Source: Pleodorina starrii
Taxonomy: Eukaryota; Chlorophyta; Chlorophyceae; Chlamydomonadales; Volvocaceae
Length of the DNA stretch: 64,000 nt
Direction: 5' to 3'
Assembly (NCBI GenBank): GCA_030267565.1
Contig: BRXU01000037.1
Span: 779,001 to 843,000, forward strand
Shown here: positions 30,905 to 40,818 of the stretch, in pieces
How positions within the stretch are numbered: the first letter of the stretch is position 1
How the letters are laid out: each line of letters begins with the position of its first letter
Made by a program: the position numbers and the translations under genes
The notes under the pieces: generated by a model
The model's input: only the letters and a program-made list of their open reading frames with translations
What the model was told of the DNA's origin: nothing
Database searches by the model: none

Positions 30905-32090
30905 TTGGGCGGGGCCCCAGCGCGAAGCGCCCAGGGGGGCCCCGCCCTGTAGGATTGCCCATGTCCGTGCCCGCACTGTCTGATGTCTGTAAAAAGGCAA
31001 GTGTGGACTTTCGGCCAACGGAAAGTCTGCAGAAGTAAAAGATTACATTCTTTATTGCACGGTAAATTTATTATTGGAACCCAACCTCGTATGAGTAAAA
31101 ACCAGTTTGGCAGTCTCCATGGACCGAGGCCGAGGTCAAACCAACACCTCTCGGCCTATAATTAATTCCAGAAGATTCATCGTTCCTTAAGGTGGGATTC
31201 TGACATGACGGCGTGAAATGAATCTTCGTTTCGGCAAGCAACCAACTATGTGTGCATTGCGAACATTCTTCCCGCGAGCCGCGACCACACCACAGCAGCT
31301 CTGCTAGCCGGTCCGATCGTCTTGACGCATATTGCTATTACAAAGGTTGCAAGGTGCAAACCATGAGGGGCAAAATGCTGGTTGTTGGACGCCAAGCCGC
31401 CGATGCACGCACGATGCAGCGGTCTTCTGCGGGCCGCCCAACAAGTCCAGCCGGCAACCTAGGGGATGGACTTCTACATTCCCTGTCCTAATGTTAAAGC
31501 AGTCAAGCCTCCTCTAGGGCGAATACCTCAGTAGCGAAGCCTGTGCACTCTCGTCGGCAACTGCACGTCGTCGCAACCCTCGCAAACAGTTCCGCTGTCC
31601 TTCTATCTATTGGCAAGTCAGCCTGCGTGATGTGTAAATGATACACTCCATGTCTACTGTCAAGTAACTTCAGCCAATGCGCTGGCCGGAAGAGTTGCAC
31701 AGTGCCGAGACGGCGCGCGATGCTAAACATGGGTCGGATTGCTGAAGCCGCAGGTATTTCAGGTATAAAGCTCTGGCTGCCTATCAGCAGGAATGTCGAC
31801 ACTCTCACAGTTGACGCCCTCGCCGCTCGCTTTGGAAATGCCGTATTTCGGTCGATGCGCACATGCGCTCATGCACCCGGCGGGATGGCGCGCTTCGCGT
31901 GGCGCCGGCAGGCCTTGCTAACGACTCGGCTAGCAGGCAGTTCGGGAAAAAGCTCTGGCTGTCTATCAGCAGGAATGTCGACACTCTCACACTTGACACC
32001 CTCGCTGCCCTAGCACTCAACTTAACCCGTACGGATTTAGTGGGGCCCCGCCCTTTTTCCGGCTTCAAGGAAGCCGACACCAACCCCTTG
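30905..32090 (-). mobile_element. E2, Helitron2-like non-autonomous element, copy 1
   Basis: This 1.2-kb insert splits Dualen-A exactly between YHE and KQRAQMC, the spot where Dualen-B reads YHEKQQRQLC. Removing it leaves a T-run target and no clear duplication. One end is GGGCGGGGCCCC at the terminus; the other has the same motif inverted about 35 bp inside, so the inverted repeats are asymmetric. A perfect hairpin GGCTTCAAGGAAGCC sits about 12 bp from the CCAACCCCTTG end. Asymmetric repeats, a TT target and a near-terminal hairpin fit Helitron2/Helentron derivatives. A ~38-bp motif (GTCGACATTCCTGCTGATA...) occurs twice inside. No coding frame is shared intact with copy 2, so I treat it as non-coding. 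Confidence 0.6.
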
Positions 32091-33034
32091 TCGTGGTAGG
32101 TGGGGGTTGCCTGTTCGGGCGGGTGTTCCGGTGGCGGCCAGGGGACGTCCTCGGGGCGTCGCGGCGCGTTGTTTGTGCCGGTCGTGTGGGCAGGTGTTGC
32201 AGCGTGTCGTGTCGTGCCCTCGTCGGGCCCTCCGCACTGGGGCTCATGTTGTGGTCGGCTGAGGCGGGTCGCTTCTGGGATGTCCAAGACTAGCAGAGCA
32301 AGCACCGTTGCGAGAGGCGCCACCGCGCCTTGGCTCGTGCTTGGGACGTGTGTGAGCAGACCGGCGAGCACACAGGCACAGACGTGGCCGTGCACGCGGC
32401 GTGTTGATGGTGGCGTGGCCTGCATGAATCTTGAGATGGTGAGGATGCCGGCTGCGAGGTATAGTGCAGTGATGTCCCCTGTGATCAGTTGCCAGCAGAT
32501 CAGGGTGAGAATGGCGTGGGGTGCCAGCTGATGTGCAAGGGGTCCGGTTGCGTCCCATACTCGGCGGGTGCCGACGTGTATGGTGTGTACGGCATGTCGT
32601 ACGGTGCGGAGTAGGGCGGCACCTCGGGGTATAACTAGTGTTACGAGGATCAGGTGTCCCGCCCAGACCAGGAGGAATGCAGAGAGCAGATAGTGGACGA
32701 CGTCGTTCAGGGGTTGTAGGGCGAGGGTTAGGGCGGTTGGGGTGAATGCGAGGGGCATGAGTAGTATTGTATGGGCGACTCGAGTCCATTCGGTGTGTAC
32801 CCGCCGCGTTCTGTTGGGTTGCAAGGTTTGTCGGACCGCCGCCTTAAGTCTGTGTATGAGGTGTATGGTGCTCAGAGCGGCGATGCGTGCACAGTAAAGA
32901 GCAAGGGCGACGGCCAGGGGCGCCAGTACCATGTAACGATATAACAGGATATGGAACTGTACGTATGCCATCGTTACAAGCTGAAGCCAGTGGAGCAGGG
33001 TCATGCCTGCCTGGCGCAGCAGCCAGAGGCTGGT
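32091..33034 (-). pseudogene. Dualen-A polyprotein, 5'-truncated membrane region
   Basis: From 33034 the frame reads TSLWLLRQAGMTLLHWLQLV and continues through about seven hydrophobic segments (VLAPLAVALALYCARIAAL, HYLLSAFLLVWAGHLILVTL, HAILTLICWQLITG, VAPLATVLALLVLDIP). A Pro-rich linker then ends in WPPPEHPPEQATPTYHE at the E2 boundary. It is colinear with 17699-18720 of Dualen-B, including the WPPP and YHE motifs, but much diverged in sequence. The element is truncated here, so no upstream part exists. Confidence 0.83.
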
Positions 33035-33048
33035 AGCGTCGCCCATGA
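33035..33048. repeat. Target-site duplication of Dualen-A, right copy
   Basis: AGCGTCGCCCATGA matches 1182-1195. The L1-like frame resumes from here. Confidence 0.92.
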
Positions 33049-34356
33049 CCCAGCACGAACCCCTCATGCAGGCGGTCCTTTGGGCCATCCCAGCCGACTG
33101 GCGGAGACTGCTGCCAGCCGACCCCCTGGACCCCGAACTGCCGCCGGCGCCCGACTGGCTCCTGTCGCCCGATGGCAGCCGGGTAAGCAGCCCTACGGGA
33201 GTCTTGTGGGCCGTCCTGCCCAACGGCCGCTTGGTGCCCCCAGACAGCGAGCAGGCCGGAGCAGCAGGGGACGCCGACTGGCCTGCAGCCTGTGTGCTGC
33301 CGGGCCGCAAGCCGCGCCGACACTGGACCTTGGAGGACCATCAGCGATACAACGAGGCGCCCCCGGCCCAACGCACCTCCTCATGGCCAGTGGAATACCA
33401 GCTGCTGGGGCTTTGGGACTCGGTCCAGTGCTACCCCCTCAGCCACGGCCACGGCGTGCTGCCCCTCATTCACTACACAGTGAGTGAGGTGCGTCACTGC
33501 CTCACCGCCCGCGGTCACAGCTGGGGCCGGGACCAGGACACGGGGCCCCTCATGCCCGCGGCGTGGCCCGAGCAGCCGCACAGCCAGCTACAGCAACAGG
33601 AGGCCCGCTGGCACCAACAATGGCTGGCTCAGCAAGCGCCCAGCCGCAGCCGGTGGTTTGCCATGAACCCCATGCCCAGCCCCGGCTGGATGCGGCCCCG
33701 ATCCTCCCCCCCATCACTGCCCTCGGCCGCTGCAAGCCCGGTCAGCCAGCCTGGCAGCCACCACGTGGCACCGCACCAGCAGGACCCCGGTGCCGCTGCC
33801 GGACCGTCGGCACCCGCCGGGCCGGCCCCGGAGGCAGACCAGGCAGCTGATGGCCCGGCTGGCGTGTCTCCCCTCGACCGCCGGCGGGCCTGGCAGCGGC
33901 TGTGGGACTGCCCCGCAAGCAACCGGGCCAAGGCGCTAGCCTGGCGGCTGCACCATGGACGGCTCCCGTGCGGGGTGTACCTGGCCACCAAAGGTCAGCC
34001 GCAGCGTGCCCACTGCCCTGCTCCTAGCTGCTCGGTGGACGGCAGCCTGCATGTCGCCAGCCTGACCCACGTCTTCTTGGAGTGCGGGGCTTACACCGCA
34101 GCTCGGGTTTGGCTGGCAGAGCTGTGGGCGGCAGTCTCCGGGGCCGTGGACTTGCCCTTCAGCCAGCCGGCTGTGCTACTGGGGGACTGGCCGGGAGGGT
34201 GGCCGGCCTACCCCACCAGCCCTGGGCTGCAGCTGCTGTGGGCGGCCCTTCGAGCCACTTGGCTGTGGGCGGTCTGGGGCCACTACCACAGGGCGGAGCC
34301 TGATGACCATCCGTCGGCCACGGTGGTGGGCTGCGTCATTGGGGAGCTGCAGCGTC
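33049..34356 (+). pseudogene. L1-like LINE protein, second part with zf-RVT-like domain
   Basis: Continues the frame that stopped at 1195. It first reads through ~270 residues of Pro/Gln/Ala-rich sequence. It then gives the C-terminal L1 pattern AWQRLWDCPASNRAKALAWRLHHGRLPCGVYLA, a cysteine/histidine cluster (AHCPAPSC, HVASLTHVFLECGAYTAARVW), and WAALRATWLWAVWGHYHRAE. This zinc-binding block (zf-RVT type) is typical after the RT of L1-clade LINEs of plants and algae. No stop occurs. A SINE interrupts it at ELQRL, where copy 2 continues with RAHFSMAAL. The remaining C-terminal end appears at 35009-35044. Confidence 0.83.
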
Positions 34357-35008
34357 TTTTTTTTTAATTCCGGAGGAACCCCGACTCGGGACATGGGACA
34401 CACATGTTGTCTGGCGGCTCCACTGATGCTGCAACTTCTGCTGAGTAGCTAGCGTGCCAGGCTTCTGGGCAACTCCACGGGCCAGCTGGACGGTACTGAT
34501 GACTGTATGATGAGTCTTGTAAACCTCCGGACAGGACAAGGACAGGTGTGGGCACCCTCCTTTCTCATCACACCCCGGGTAATGGTCACTGACCGGTTTC
34601 GATCCCGGGATCCCGGGGGGAATTGCAAGGTTTCCCTGTGGCCGGCCAATGAACCATTTTTTTTTGTTTTTTGGAATTCCGGAGGAACCCGGACTCGGGA
34701 CATGGGACACACATGTTGTCTGGCGGCTCCACTGATGCTGCCACTTCTGCTGAGTAGCTAGCGTGCCAGGCTTCTGGGCGACTCCACGGGCCAGCTGGAC
34801 GCTGCTGATGACTGTATGATGAGTCTTGTAAACCTCCGGACAGGACAAGGACAGGGGTGGGCACCCTCCTTTCTCATCACACCCCAGGTAATGGTCACTG
34901 ACCGGTTTCGATCCCGGGATCCCAAATGACCATTGCCTACTTCTGTGGGGCGCAGGTAAGTTCCAAATGTCCTTGGTGGGACAGGAACCCGGGTCACCCG
35001 GGCCGAAA
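34357..35008 (-). mobile_element. Two SINE copies in tandem, reverse orientation
   Basis: A first copy runs from its T-run near 34357 to about 34656. A second begins with a longer T-run (34657-34672) and runs to about 35008, ending in the reverse complement of the tRNA-like head (GGGACAGGAACCCGGGTCACC, CCGAAAGCAG). The second thus lies at the 5' side of the first. Part of the host L1 between ELQRL and the last ~11 residues is missing, so a deletion accompanied these insertions. Confidence 0.8.
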
Positions 35009-36109
35009 GCAGCTCAGCTGACAGGACAGCCGGGGCCGTCGTGAGCGGGGTGTTGCGAGTAGGGGGTCTCGGTGTCTGAGGTTCTTAGGGTGCGAGGGAG
35101 CTCGAGGGTGGGGAGCGGGCGGTGCGGGTTGCCTAGGGAGGGGGGTGCGGTGCGGGGCTTGCTGTGGGTGGGGCCTGAGGGGGTCTTGGGGGTCGGGGGA
35201 GCTTCGGAGCAGGGTTGGTGTGGTGCAGGCTGCCGTGGGAGGCAGGTGCGGTTCGGGGGCTGCTGTCTGCAGGGGTCGCCCCCTGTGTGGGGTCTGTGGG
35301 TGTTTTGTCGCAGGCGCTCTCGTGCCCTGGTCTCCGACCCGGCGGTGCTGTCCCTGCAGCCTGGAGGGGTTTTTTGGGGGACGGGGGGTCTTGGGAGTGG
35401 GGTGCGCGCGGCGCGGGGGGGACTGGGGAGGGTTTCGGGGGGGACTGGGAAGGGGCGGGGGGGCTTCGGTGCAGGGTTGGTGCGGTGCAGGCTGCCGTGG
35501 GAGGCAGTTGCGGTTCGGGGGTCGCTGTCTGGAGGTAACGCCCCCAGGGTGGGGTCTGCAGGAGTCTTGTCACCGGCGCGCTTGTGCCCTGGCTTCCAGC
35601 CAGGCGGTGCTGCCCCTGCTGCGCCCGTGGGGGTTCTTGGGAGCCGGGGGGCCGCGGGAGTGCGGTTCCTGCGGTGTGGGGTGTCTTGGGGGGGAGGTGT
35701 GTCTTGGGGCCTGCTGTTTTGCGGGGATGCCCCCAGGGTGGGGTTGGTTGTTGTTTGTCTCTGGTACGCTTTGTGTGGCGCCGTCCCTGCGGCTTTTGTG
35801 GCTCTGGGCGGCGGTTTAGGTGGTGCGGGGTTCTCTTCGGGCGTGCTGTGGTTTTCCTGTTTCCTCTGGTGCTCCCCAGCGGGGGGGGCTTGTCCGCCCT
35901 GGTTCGCTGTGGCGGTTGCCCGGCTTTGTTTGCCGTTCCTGTTGCTGTCGCCCTGGGTGTAGGGTTCGCCCCTTGGCTGTTGAGGTTGTGCAGGTTGTGG
36001 TTGTGTTGTCGCTGTGGTCGCTGTTGGGGCCTTTGCCCGGCCCTGGGGTTTGTCCTCGGTGACGGGCCCTGTTGTTGGTCAGTGGTGCTGGCCCGGGTGT
36101 TGGGCCGTG

Positions 36110-36215
36110 GTTTTTGCCCTGGTGTTGGGCCGTGGTGTTGGCTCTGGTTTTGGGCCCTGGTGTTGGGCCCTGGTGTTGGGCTGTGGGGTTGGCCCTGGTG
36201 TTGGGCCGTGGTGTC
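36110..36215 (+). repeat. 12-bp minisatellite in the L1-like 3' UTR
   Basis: Tandem GGCCCTGGTGTT and variants (CCG or CTG replacing CCC). The same array recurs in other copies at about 41300-41480, 42310-42475, 43310-43470 and 45145-45365 with different copy numbers. Confidence 0.85.
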
Positions 36216-36459
36216 TGCGAGTTTAGGCGTTGCTTGGCTTTTTCTCTCTCCTCGGCTCCTTGCAGTTTTTGCAAACCCTGTCCTGTCTGCGAGTTTAGGC
36301 GTTGCTTGGCTTTTTCTCTCTCCTCGGCTCCTTGCAGTTTTTTTTCTGCGTTTTTTTCTGCGTTTTTTTTTCTGCAGTGGTTTCTTGGGCTTCTTGCCAG
36401 GTTGTTGTGGCTTGCCGGTCTTGCTCGGCTTGCCCGTTGGGCTTCGCTTTCCCAGTCCT

Positions 36460-36464
36460 TGTAA
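36460..36464 (+). terminator. Algal poly(A) signal TGTAA of the L1-like LINE
   Basis: TGTAA lies about 13 bases before the A-tail. The same signal and spacing recur at 40794, 41724, 42715, 43705 and 45604, each followed by CGTCCCTC(G/A)(C/A)AG and a run of A. TGTAA is the usual polyadenylation signal of volvocine algae. Confidence 0.85.
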
Positions 36465-36489
36465 CGTCCCTCGCAGAAACAAAAAAAAA

Positions 36490-37015
36490 CCGCACCCCCC
36501 TCCCTAGGCAACCCGCACCGCCCGCTCCCCACCCTCAAGCTCCCTCGCACCCAAGAACCTCAGACACCGAGAACCCCGGCTCTCAACACCCCGCTCACGA
36601 CGGCCCCGGCTGCCCTGTCAGCTGAGCTGCTGCCTGGCTGGGCTGGGCGCTGATGGCTGACCCGGTCGGGGAGACCTGCTGTGCTGCCTGGGCACCCCCG
36701 GCGGGTGCCTGTGGTGCTGGGACCGGGGCCACCCGGGACAGATGAACCTGCAGACGCGGGCTGCTGCCAGCCACCCGCTGTACGGAGCAGGGCTGGGTCA
36801 GCGTGGGCCCACCCCTGGCCGAGGTGGGGTCGAGGGACTGGTGGTGGCGGGTGAAGGCGTCCGGTTGTCGCCACCACCGCCCGGTGCTGCCGGCCTGGGG
36901 AGAGGTGGGGGCTCTGGAGGGGCCCTGCTGCTCCTGGTGGAGGGCCCCACTGGGGCTGCCCTGGTGGGCCCCTGGGGGGGCCGCCATCGTGGCCGGCTCA
37001 GCCTCAGGGGGGTAG
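36490..37015 (-). mobile_element. Inverted fragment of a diverged L1-like LINE C-terminus and 3' UTR start
   Basis: On the minus strand this reads ...VQRVAGSSPRLQVHLSRVAP... and QLTGQPGPS, stop, then GGTGTCTGAGGTTCTTGGG, the beginning of the L1-like 3' UTR, cut off at the A-tail of copy 1. Upstream residues (FYPPEAEPATMAAPPGAHQG) differ from copy 2, so it is a related but distinct copy. It lies back to back with copy 2, which starts at 37016. Confidence 0.75.
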
Positions 37016-37529
37016 AAGGCAGCAACAGGAGGCCCGCTGGCACCAACACTGGCTGGCTCAGCAAGCGCCCAGCCGCAGCCGGTGGTTTGCAATGAACCCC
37101 ACACCCAGCCCCGGCTGGATGCGGCCCCGATCCTCCCCCCCATCACTGCCCTCGGCCGCTGCAAGCCCGGTCAGCCAGCCTGGCTGCCGCCATGTGGCAC
37201 CGCACCAGCAGGACCCCGGTGCTGCCGCCGGACCGTCGGCACCCGCCGGGCCGGCCCCGGAGGTAGACCAGGCAGCGGATGGCCCGGCTGGCATGTCTCC
37301 CCTCGACCGCCGGCGGGCCTGGCAGCGGCTGTGGGACTGCCCCGCAAGCAACCGGGCCAAGGCGCTAGCCTGGCGGCTGCACCATGGACGGCTCCCGTGC
37401 GGGGTGTACCTGGCCTCCAAAGGTCAGCCGCAGTGTGCCCACTGCCCTGCTCCTAGCTGCTCGGTGGACGGCAGCCTGCATGTCGCCAGCCTGACCCACG
37501 TCTTCTTGGAGTGCGGGGCTTACACCGCA
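37016..37529 (+). pseudogene. L1-like LINE copy 2, C-terminal region, first part
   Basis: Nearly identical to 33594-34106: the Pro-rich segment, AWQRLWDCPASNRAKALAWR, then AHCPAPSC and LTHVFLECGAYTA. It stops at ACCGCA (37524-37529), the target of a SINE fragment, and resumes at 38896 with the same six bases. Confidence 0.82.
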
Positions 37530-37611
37530 CCGTTGTCTGGCAGCATCAGTGGAGCCGCCAGACAACATGTGTGTCCCATGTCCCGAGTCGGGGTTCCTCC
37601 GGAATTAAAAA
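37530..37611 (+). mobile_element. 5'-truncated SINE fragment with snap-back end
   Basis: Only the last ~80 bp of the SINE plus a short A-tail (GGAATTAAAAA) are present. The left end GTTGTCTGGC is the reverse complement of GCCAGACAAC 23 bp further on, suggesting a snap-back at the truncation point. ACCGCA at 37524-37529 and 38896-38901 is its target duplication, with E2 copy 2 later inserted in the A-tail. Confidence 0.72.
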
Positions 37612-38889
37612 CAAGGGGTTGGTGTCGGCTTCCTTGAAGCCGGAAAAAGGGCGGGGCCCCACTAAATCCGTACGGGTGCTAGGGCGGCGAGGGCGTGAAA
37701 TGTGAGAGTGTCGACATTCCTGCTGATAGACAGCCAGAGCTTTTTCCCGAAATGCCTGCTAGCCGAGTCGTTATCAAGGCCTGCCGGCGCCGTGCGAAGC
37801 GCGTCATCCCGTCGGGTGCATGAGCGCATGTGCGCATCGACCGAAATACGGCATTTCCAAAGCGAGCGGCGAGGGCGTCAACTGTGAGAGTGTCGCATCG
37901 ACATTCCTGCTGATAGGCAGCCAGAGCTTTATATCTGAAATGCCTTCGGCTTCAGCAATCCGACCCATGTTTAGCATCGCGCGCCGTCTCGGCACTGTGC
38001 AACTAAGGCCAGCGCATTGGCTGAAGTTACTTGACAGTAGACATGGAGTGTATCATGTACACATCACGCAGGCTGACTTGCCAATAGAAGGACAGCGGAA
38101 CTGTTTGCGAGGGTTGCGACGACGTGCAGTTGCCGACGAGAGTGCACAGGCTTCGCTACTGAGGTATTCGCCGTAGAGGAGGCTTGACTGCTATAACATT
38201 AGGACAGGGAATGTAGAAGTCCATCCCCTAGGTTGCCGGCTGGACTTGTTGGGCGGCCCGCAGATGAATCGTGCGTGCATCGGCGGCTTGGCGTCCAACA
38301 ACCAGCAGTTTGCCCCTCATGGTTTGCTCCTTGCAACCTTTGTAATAGCAATATGCGTCAAGACGATCGGACCGGCAGGCAGAGCTGCTGTGGTGTGGTC
38401 GCGGGAAGAGTGTTTGCAATGCAAACATAGTTTGTTTCCGAAACGAAGATTCATTTCACGCCGTCATGTCAGAATTCCACCTTAAGGAACGATGACTCTT
38501 CTGGAATTAATTATAGGCCGAGAGGTGATGGTTTGACCTCGGCCTCAGTCCATGGAGACTGCCAAACTGGTTTGTACTCATGCGATGTTGGGTTCCAATA
38601 ATAAATTTACCGTGAAATAAAGAATGTAATCTTTTACTTATGCAGCCTTTCCGTTGGCCGAAAGTCTGCACTTGTCCAATTACCCAGAACCCAGAACCCA
38701 GAACCCAGAACCCAGAACCCAGAACCCAGAACCCAGAACCCAGAACCCAGAACCCAGAACCCAGAACCCAGAACCCAGAACCCAGAACCCAGAACCCAGA
38801 ACCCAGAACCCAGAACCCAGAACCCACGGACATGGGCAATCCTACAGGGCGGGGCCCCCCTGGGCGCTTCACGCTGGGGCCCCGCCCAA
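37612..38889 (+). mobile_element. E2, Helitron2-like non-autonomous element, copy 2
   Basis: Same ends as copy 1: CAAGGGGTTGGTGTCGGC at the left and GGGGCCCCGCCC at the right, inserted in an A-run (T-run on the other strand). It differs from copy 1 by a 7-bp repeat array near the right end and by small indels. The reading frame around 37820-38176 partly resembles the complement of 31862-31503 in copy 1 but is not kept in frame, so I see no convincing gene. Confidence 0.6.
38682..38826 (+). repeat. (AACCCAG)n minisatellite inside E2 copy 2
   Basis: About twenty perfect 7-bp units. E2 copy 1 has none at the same place, so the array grew or was lost within the element. It resembles but is not a plant telomere repeat. 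Confidence 0.92.
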
Positions 38890-38895
38890 AAAAAA

Positions 38896-39513
38896 ACCGC
38901 AGCTCGGGTTTGGCTGGCCGAGCTGTGGGCGGCAGTCTCCGGGGCCGCGGACTTGCCCTTCAGCCAGCCGGCTGTGCTACTGGGGGACTGGCCGGGAGGT
39001 TGGCCGGCCTACCCCACCAGCCCTGGGCTGCAGCTGCTGTGGGCAGCCCTTCGAGCCACTTGGCTGTGGGCGGTCTGGGGCCACTACCACAGGGCGGAGC
39101 CTGATGACCATCCGTCGGCCACGGTGGTGGGCTGCGTCATTGGGGAGCTGCAGCGTCTCATGAGGGCACATTTCAGCATGGCGGCGCTCTCCGAGGACAC
39201 TCTGGCGGGGCTGCCCCGGGGCCACATCACAGCACAGCTGAAGCCCGGCCGGTTGGATGCCTTCGAAGCCTCCTGGGCGCATGAAGGCGTCCTCTGCTCC
39301 ATACAGCGGGTGGCTGGCAGCAGCCCGCGTCTGCAGGTTCATCTGTCTCGGGTGGCCCCGGTCCCAGCTCCACAGGCATCCGCCGGGAGTGCCCAGGCAG
39401 CACAGCAGGTCTCCCCATCCGGGTCCGCCATCAGCGCCCAGCCCAGCCAGGCAGCAGCTCAGCTGACAGGGCAGCCGGGGCCGTCGTGAGCGGGGTGTTG
39501 GGAGTCGGGGGTC
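38896..39513 (+). pseudogene. L1-like LINE copy 2, C-terminal region, second part
   Basis: Continues from 37529 with AARVWLAELWAAVSGAADLPF, WLWAVWGHYHRAEP and ELQRLMRAHFSMAALSEDTL, then a Ser/Ala/Gln-rich end QAAAQLTGQPGPS and a TGA at 39487-39489. This copy shows the natural C-terminus of the family protein. The 3' UTR begins after the stop and is interrupted at 39514 by a SINE. Confidence 0.83.
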
Positions 39514-39760
39514 TTTTTTTTTTTGAATTCCGGAGGAACCCGGACTCGGGACATGGGACACACATGTTGTCTGGCGGCTCCACTGATGCTGCCACTTCTG
39601 CTGAGTAGCTAGCGTGCCAGGCTTCTGGGCGACTCCACGGGCCAGCTGGACGGTGCTGATGACTGTATGATGAGTCTTGTAAACCTCCGGACAGGACAAG
39701 GACAGGGGTGGGCACCCTCCTTTCTCATCACACCCCGGGTAATGGTCACTGACCGGTTTC
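39514..39760 (-). mobile_element. 5'-truncated SINE in the 3' UTR of L1-like copy 2
   Basis: Starts with a T-run and GAATTCCGGAGGAACCC and ends inside the SINE at GACCGGTTTCG, where the UTR sequence GGTGTCTGAGG continues. Confidence 0.8.
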
Positions 39761-40818
39761 GGTGTCTGAGGTTCTTAGGGTGCGAGGGGCTTCGAGGGTG
39801 GGGGGAGTGCGGTGCGGGTTGCCTAGGGAGGGGGGTGCGGTGCGGGGCTTGCTGTGGGTGAGGCCTGAGGGGGTCTTGGGGGTCGGGGGAGCTTCGGAGC
39901 AGGGTTGGTGTGGTGCAGGCTGCCGTGGGAGGCAGGTGCGGTTCGGGGGCTGCTGTCTGGAGGGGAGGCCCCCTGTGTAGGGTCTGTGGGTGTCTTGTCG
40001 CAGGCGCTCTCGTGCCCTGGTCTCCGACCCGGTGGTGCTGTCCCTGCGACCTGGAGGGGGTTTTTGGGGGACGGGGGGTCTTGGGAGTGGGGTGCGCGCG
40101 GCGCGGGGGGGACTGGGGAGGGTTTCGGAGGGGGTCTGGGGAGGGGTGGGGGGGCTTCGGTGCAGGGTTGGTGTGGTGCAGGCTGCCGTGGGAGGCAGGT
40201 GCGGTTCGGGGGCTGCTGTCTGGAGGGGACGCCCCCTGTGTAGGGTCTGTGGGTGTCTTGTCGCAGGCGCTCTCGTGCCCTGGTCTCCGACCCGGTGGTG
40301 CTGTCCCTGCGACCTGGAGGGGGTTTTTGGGGGACGGGGGGTCTTGGGAGTGGGGTGCACGCGGCGCGGGGGGGACTGGGGAGGGTTTCGGAGGGGGTCT
40401 GGGGAGGGGTGGGGGGGCTTCGGTGCAGGGTTGGTGTGGTGCAGGCTGCCGTGGGAGGCAGGTGCGGTTTGGGGGTCGCTGTCTGGAGAGGACGCCCCCA
40501 GGGTGGGGTCTGAGGGAGTCTTGTCGCCGGCGCGCTTGTGCCCTGGCTTCCAGCCAGGCCTTCCCTCCTCGGTGTCTTGGAGGAAGGGGCGGCCGTGTGT
40601 GCCGCCCGTGCAGCAGTGGCTCCTGGCCTCTTGCTGCCCCCGTCCCTGTCCCTGTCCTGTCTGCGAGTTTAGGCGTTGCTTGGCTTTTTCTCTCTCCTCG
40701 GCTCCTTGCGGTGGTTTCTTGGGCTTCTTGCCAGGTTGTTGTGGCTTGCCGGTCTTGCTCGGCTTGCCCTTTGGGCTTCGCTTTCCCAGTCCTTGTAACG
40801 TCCCTCGCAGAAAAAAAA
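39761..40818 (+). mobile_element. 3' UTR and A-tail of L1-like copy 2
   Basis: Begins GGTGTCTGAGGTTCTTAGGG and contains three copies of the ~262-bp unit (about 39893, 40155 and 40418), one more than copy 1. It then passes directly to the terminal CTTTCCCAGTCCTTGTAACG and A-tail at 40810-40818, lacking the 12-bp minisatellite. No gene is supported here. Confidence 0.78.

Larger units (their letters stand above)
1196..33034 (-). mobile_element. Dualen-A, 5'-truncated Dualen/RandI-type LINE with nested insertions
   Basis: This minus-strand LINE begins (5') at 33034 and ends (3') in an ATT-repeat tail at 1196. In coding order it has a multi-pass membrane region, Josephin-like protease, APE endonuclease, reverse transcriptase, RNase H, CCHC finger and restriction-like endonuclease. 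The combination of APE and restriction-like nucleases defines the Dualen/RandI clade. It starts abruptly inside the membrane region, so it lacks the N-terminal third seen in Dualen-B, which is ordinary LINE 5' truncation. Later insertions split it: E2 (30905-32090), Dualen-B (7744-28033) and a TRIM-like element (4526-4977). A deletion or frameshift lies near 28638. It is clearly diverged from Dualen-B, so they are different subfamilies. Confidence 0.88.
35009..36489 (+). mobile_element. L1-like LINE copy 1: C-terminal codons and long G-rich 3' UTR with A-tail
   Basis: 35009-35044 encodes the last residues (QLTGQPGPS, stop TGA 35042-35044). The rest is a 3' UTR of about 1.43 kb. It contains two copies of a ~262-bp unit (from about 35204 and 35465), then a 12-bp minisatellite GGCCCTGGTGTT (36110-36215), and ends CTTTCCCAGTCCTTGTAACG, CTCGCAG and an A-tail. 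G-runs are frequent and could form quadruplexes. Long frames on both strands here are Trp/Gly/Cys- or Gln/Thr/Pro-rich and not conserved in frame between copies. Confidence 0.82.

Noticed and set aside
31503..31862. A 119-codon gene in E2
   Set aside because: The matching frame in E2 copy 2 is shifted and no domain is recognisable.
36490..37529. Twin-priming inversion for this back-to-back L1-like pair
   Set aside because: The inverted part is downstream LINE sequence (C-terminus and UTR) and a diverged variant, not the upstream part expected from 5' inversion.
38682..38826. Interstitial telomere
   Set aside because: AACCCAG is not the Chlamydomonas (TTTTAGGG) or plant (TTTAGGG) telomere unit, and it lies inside E2.
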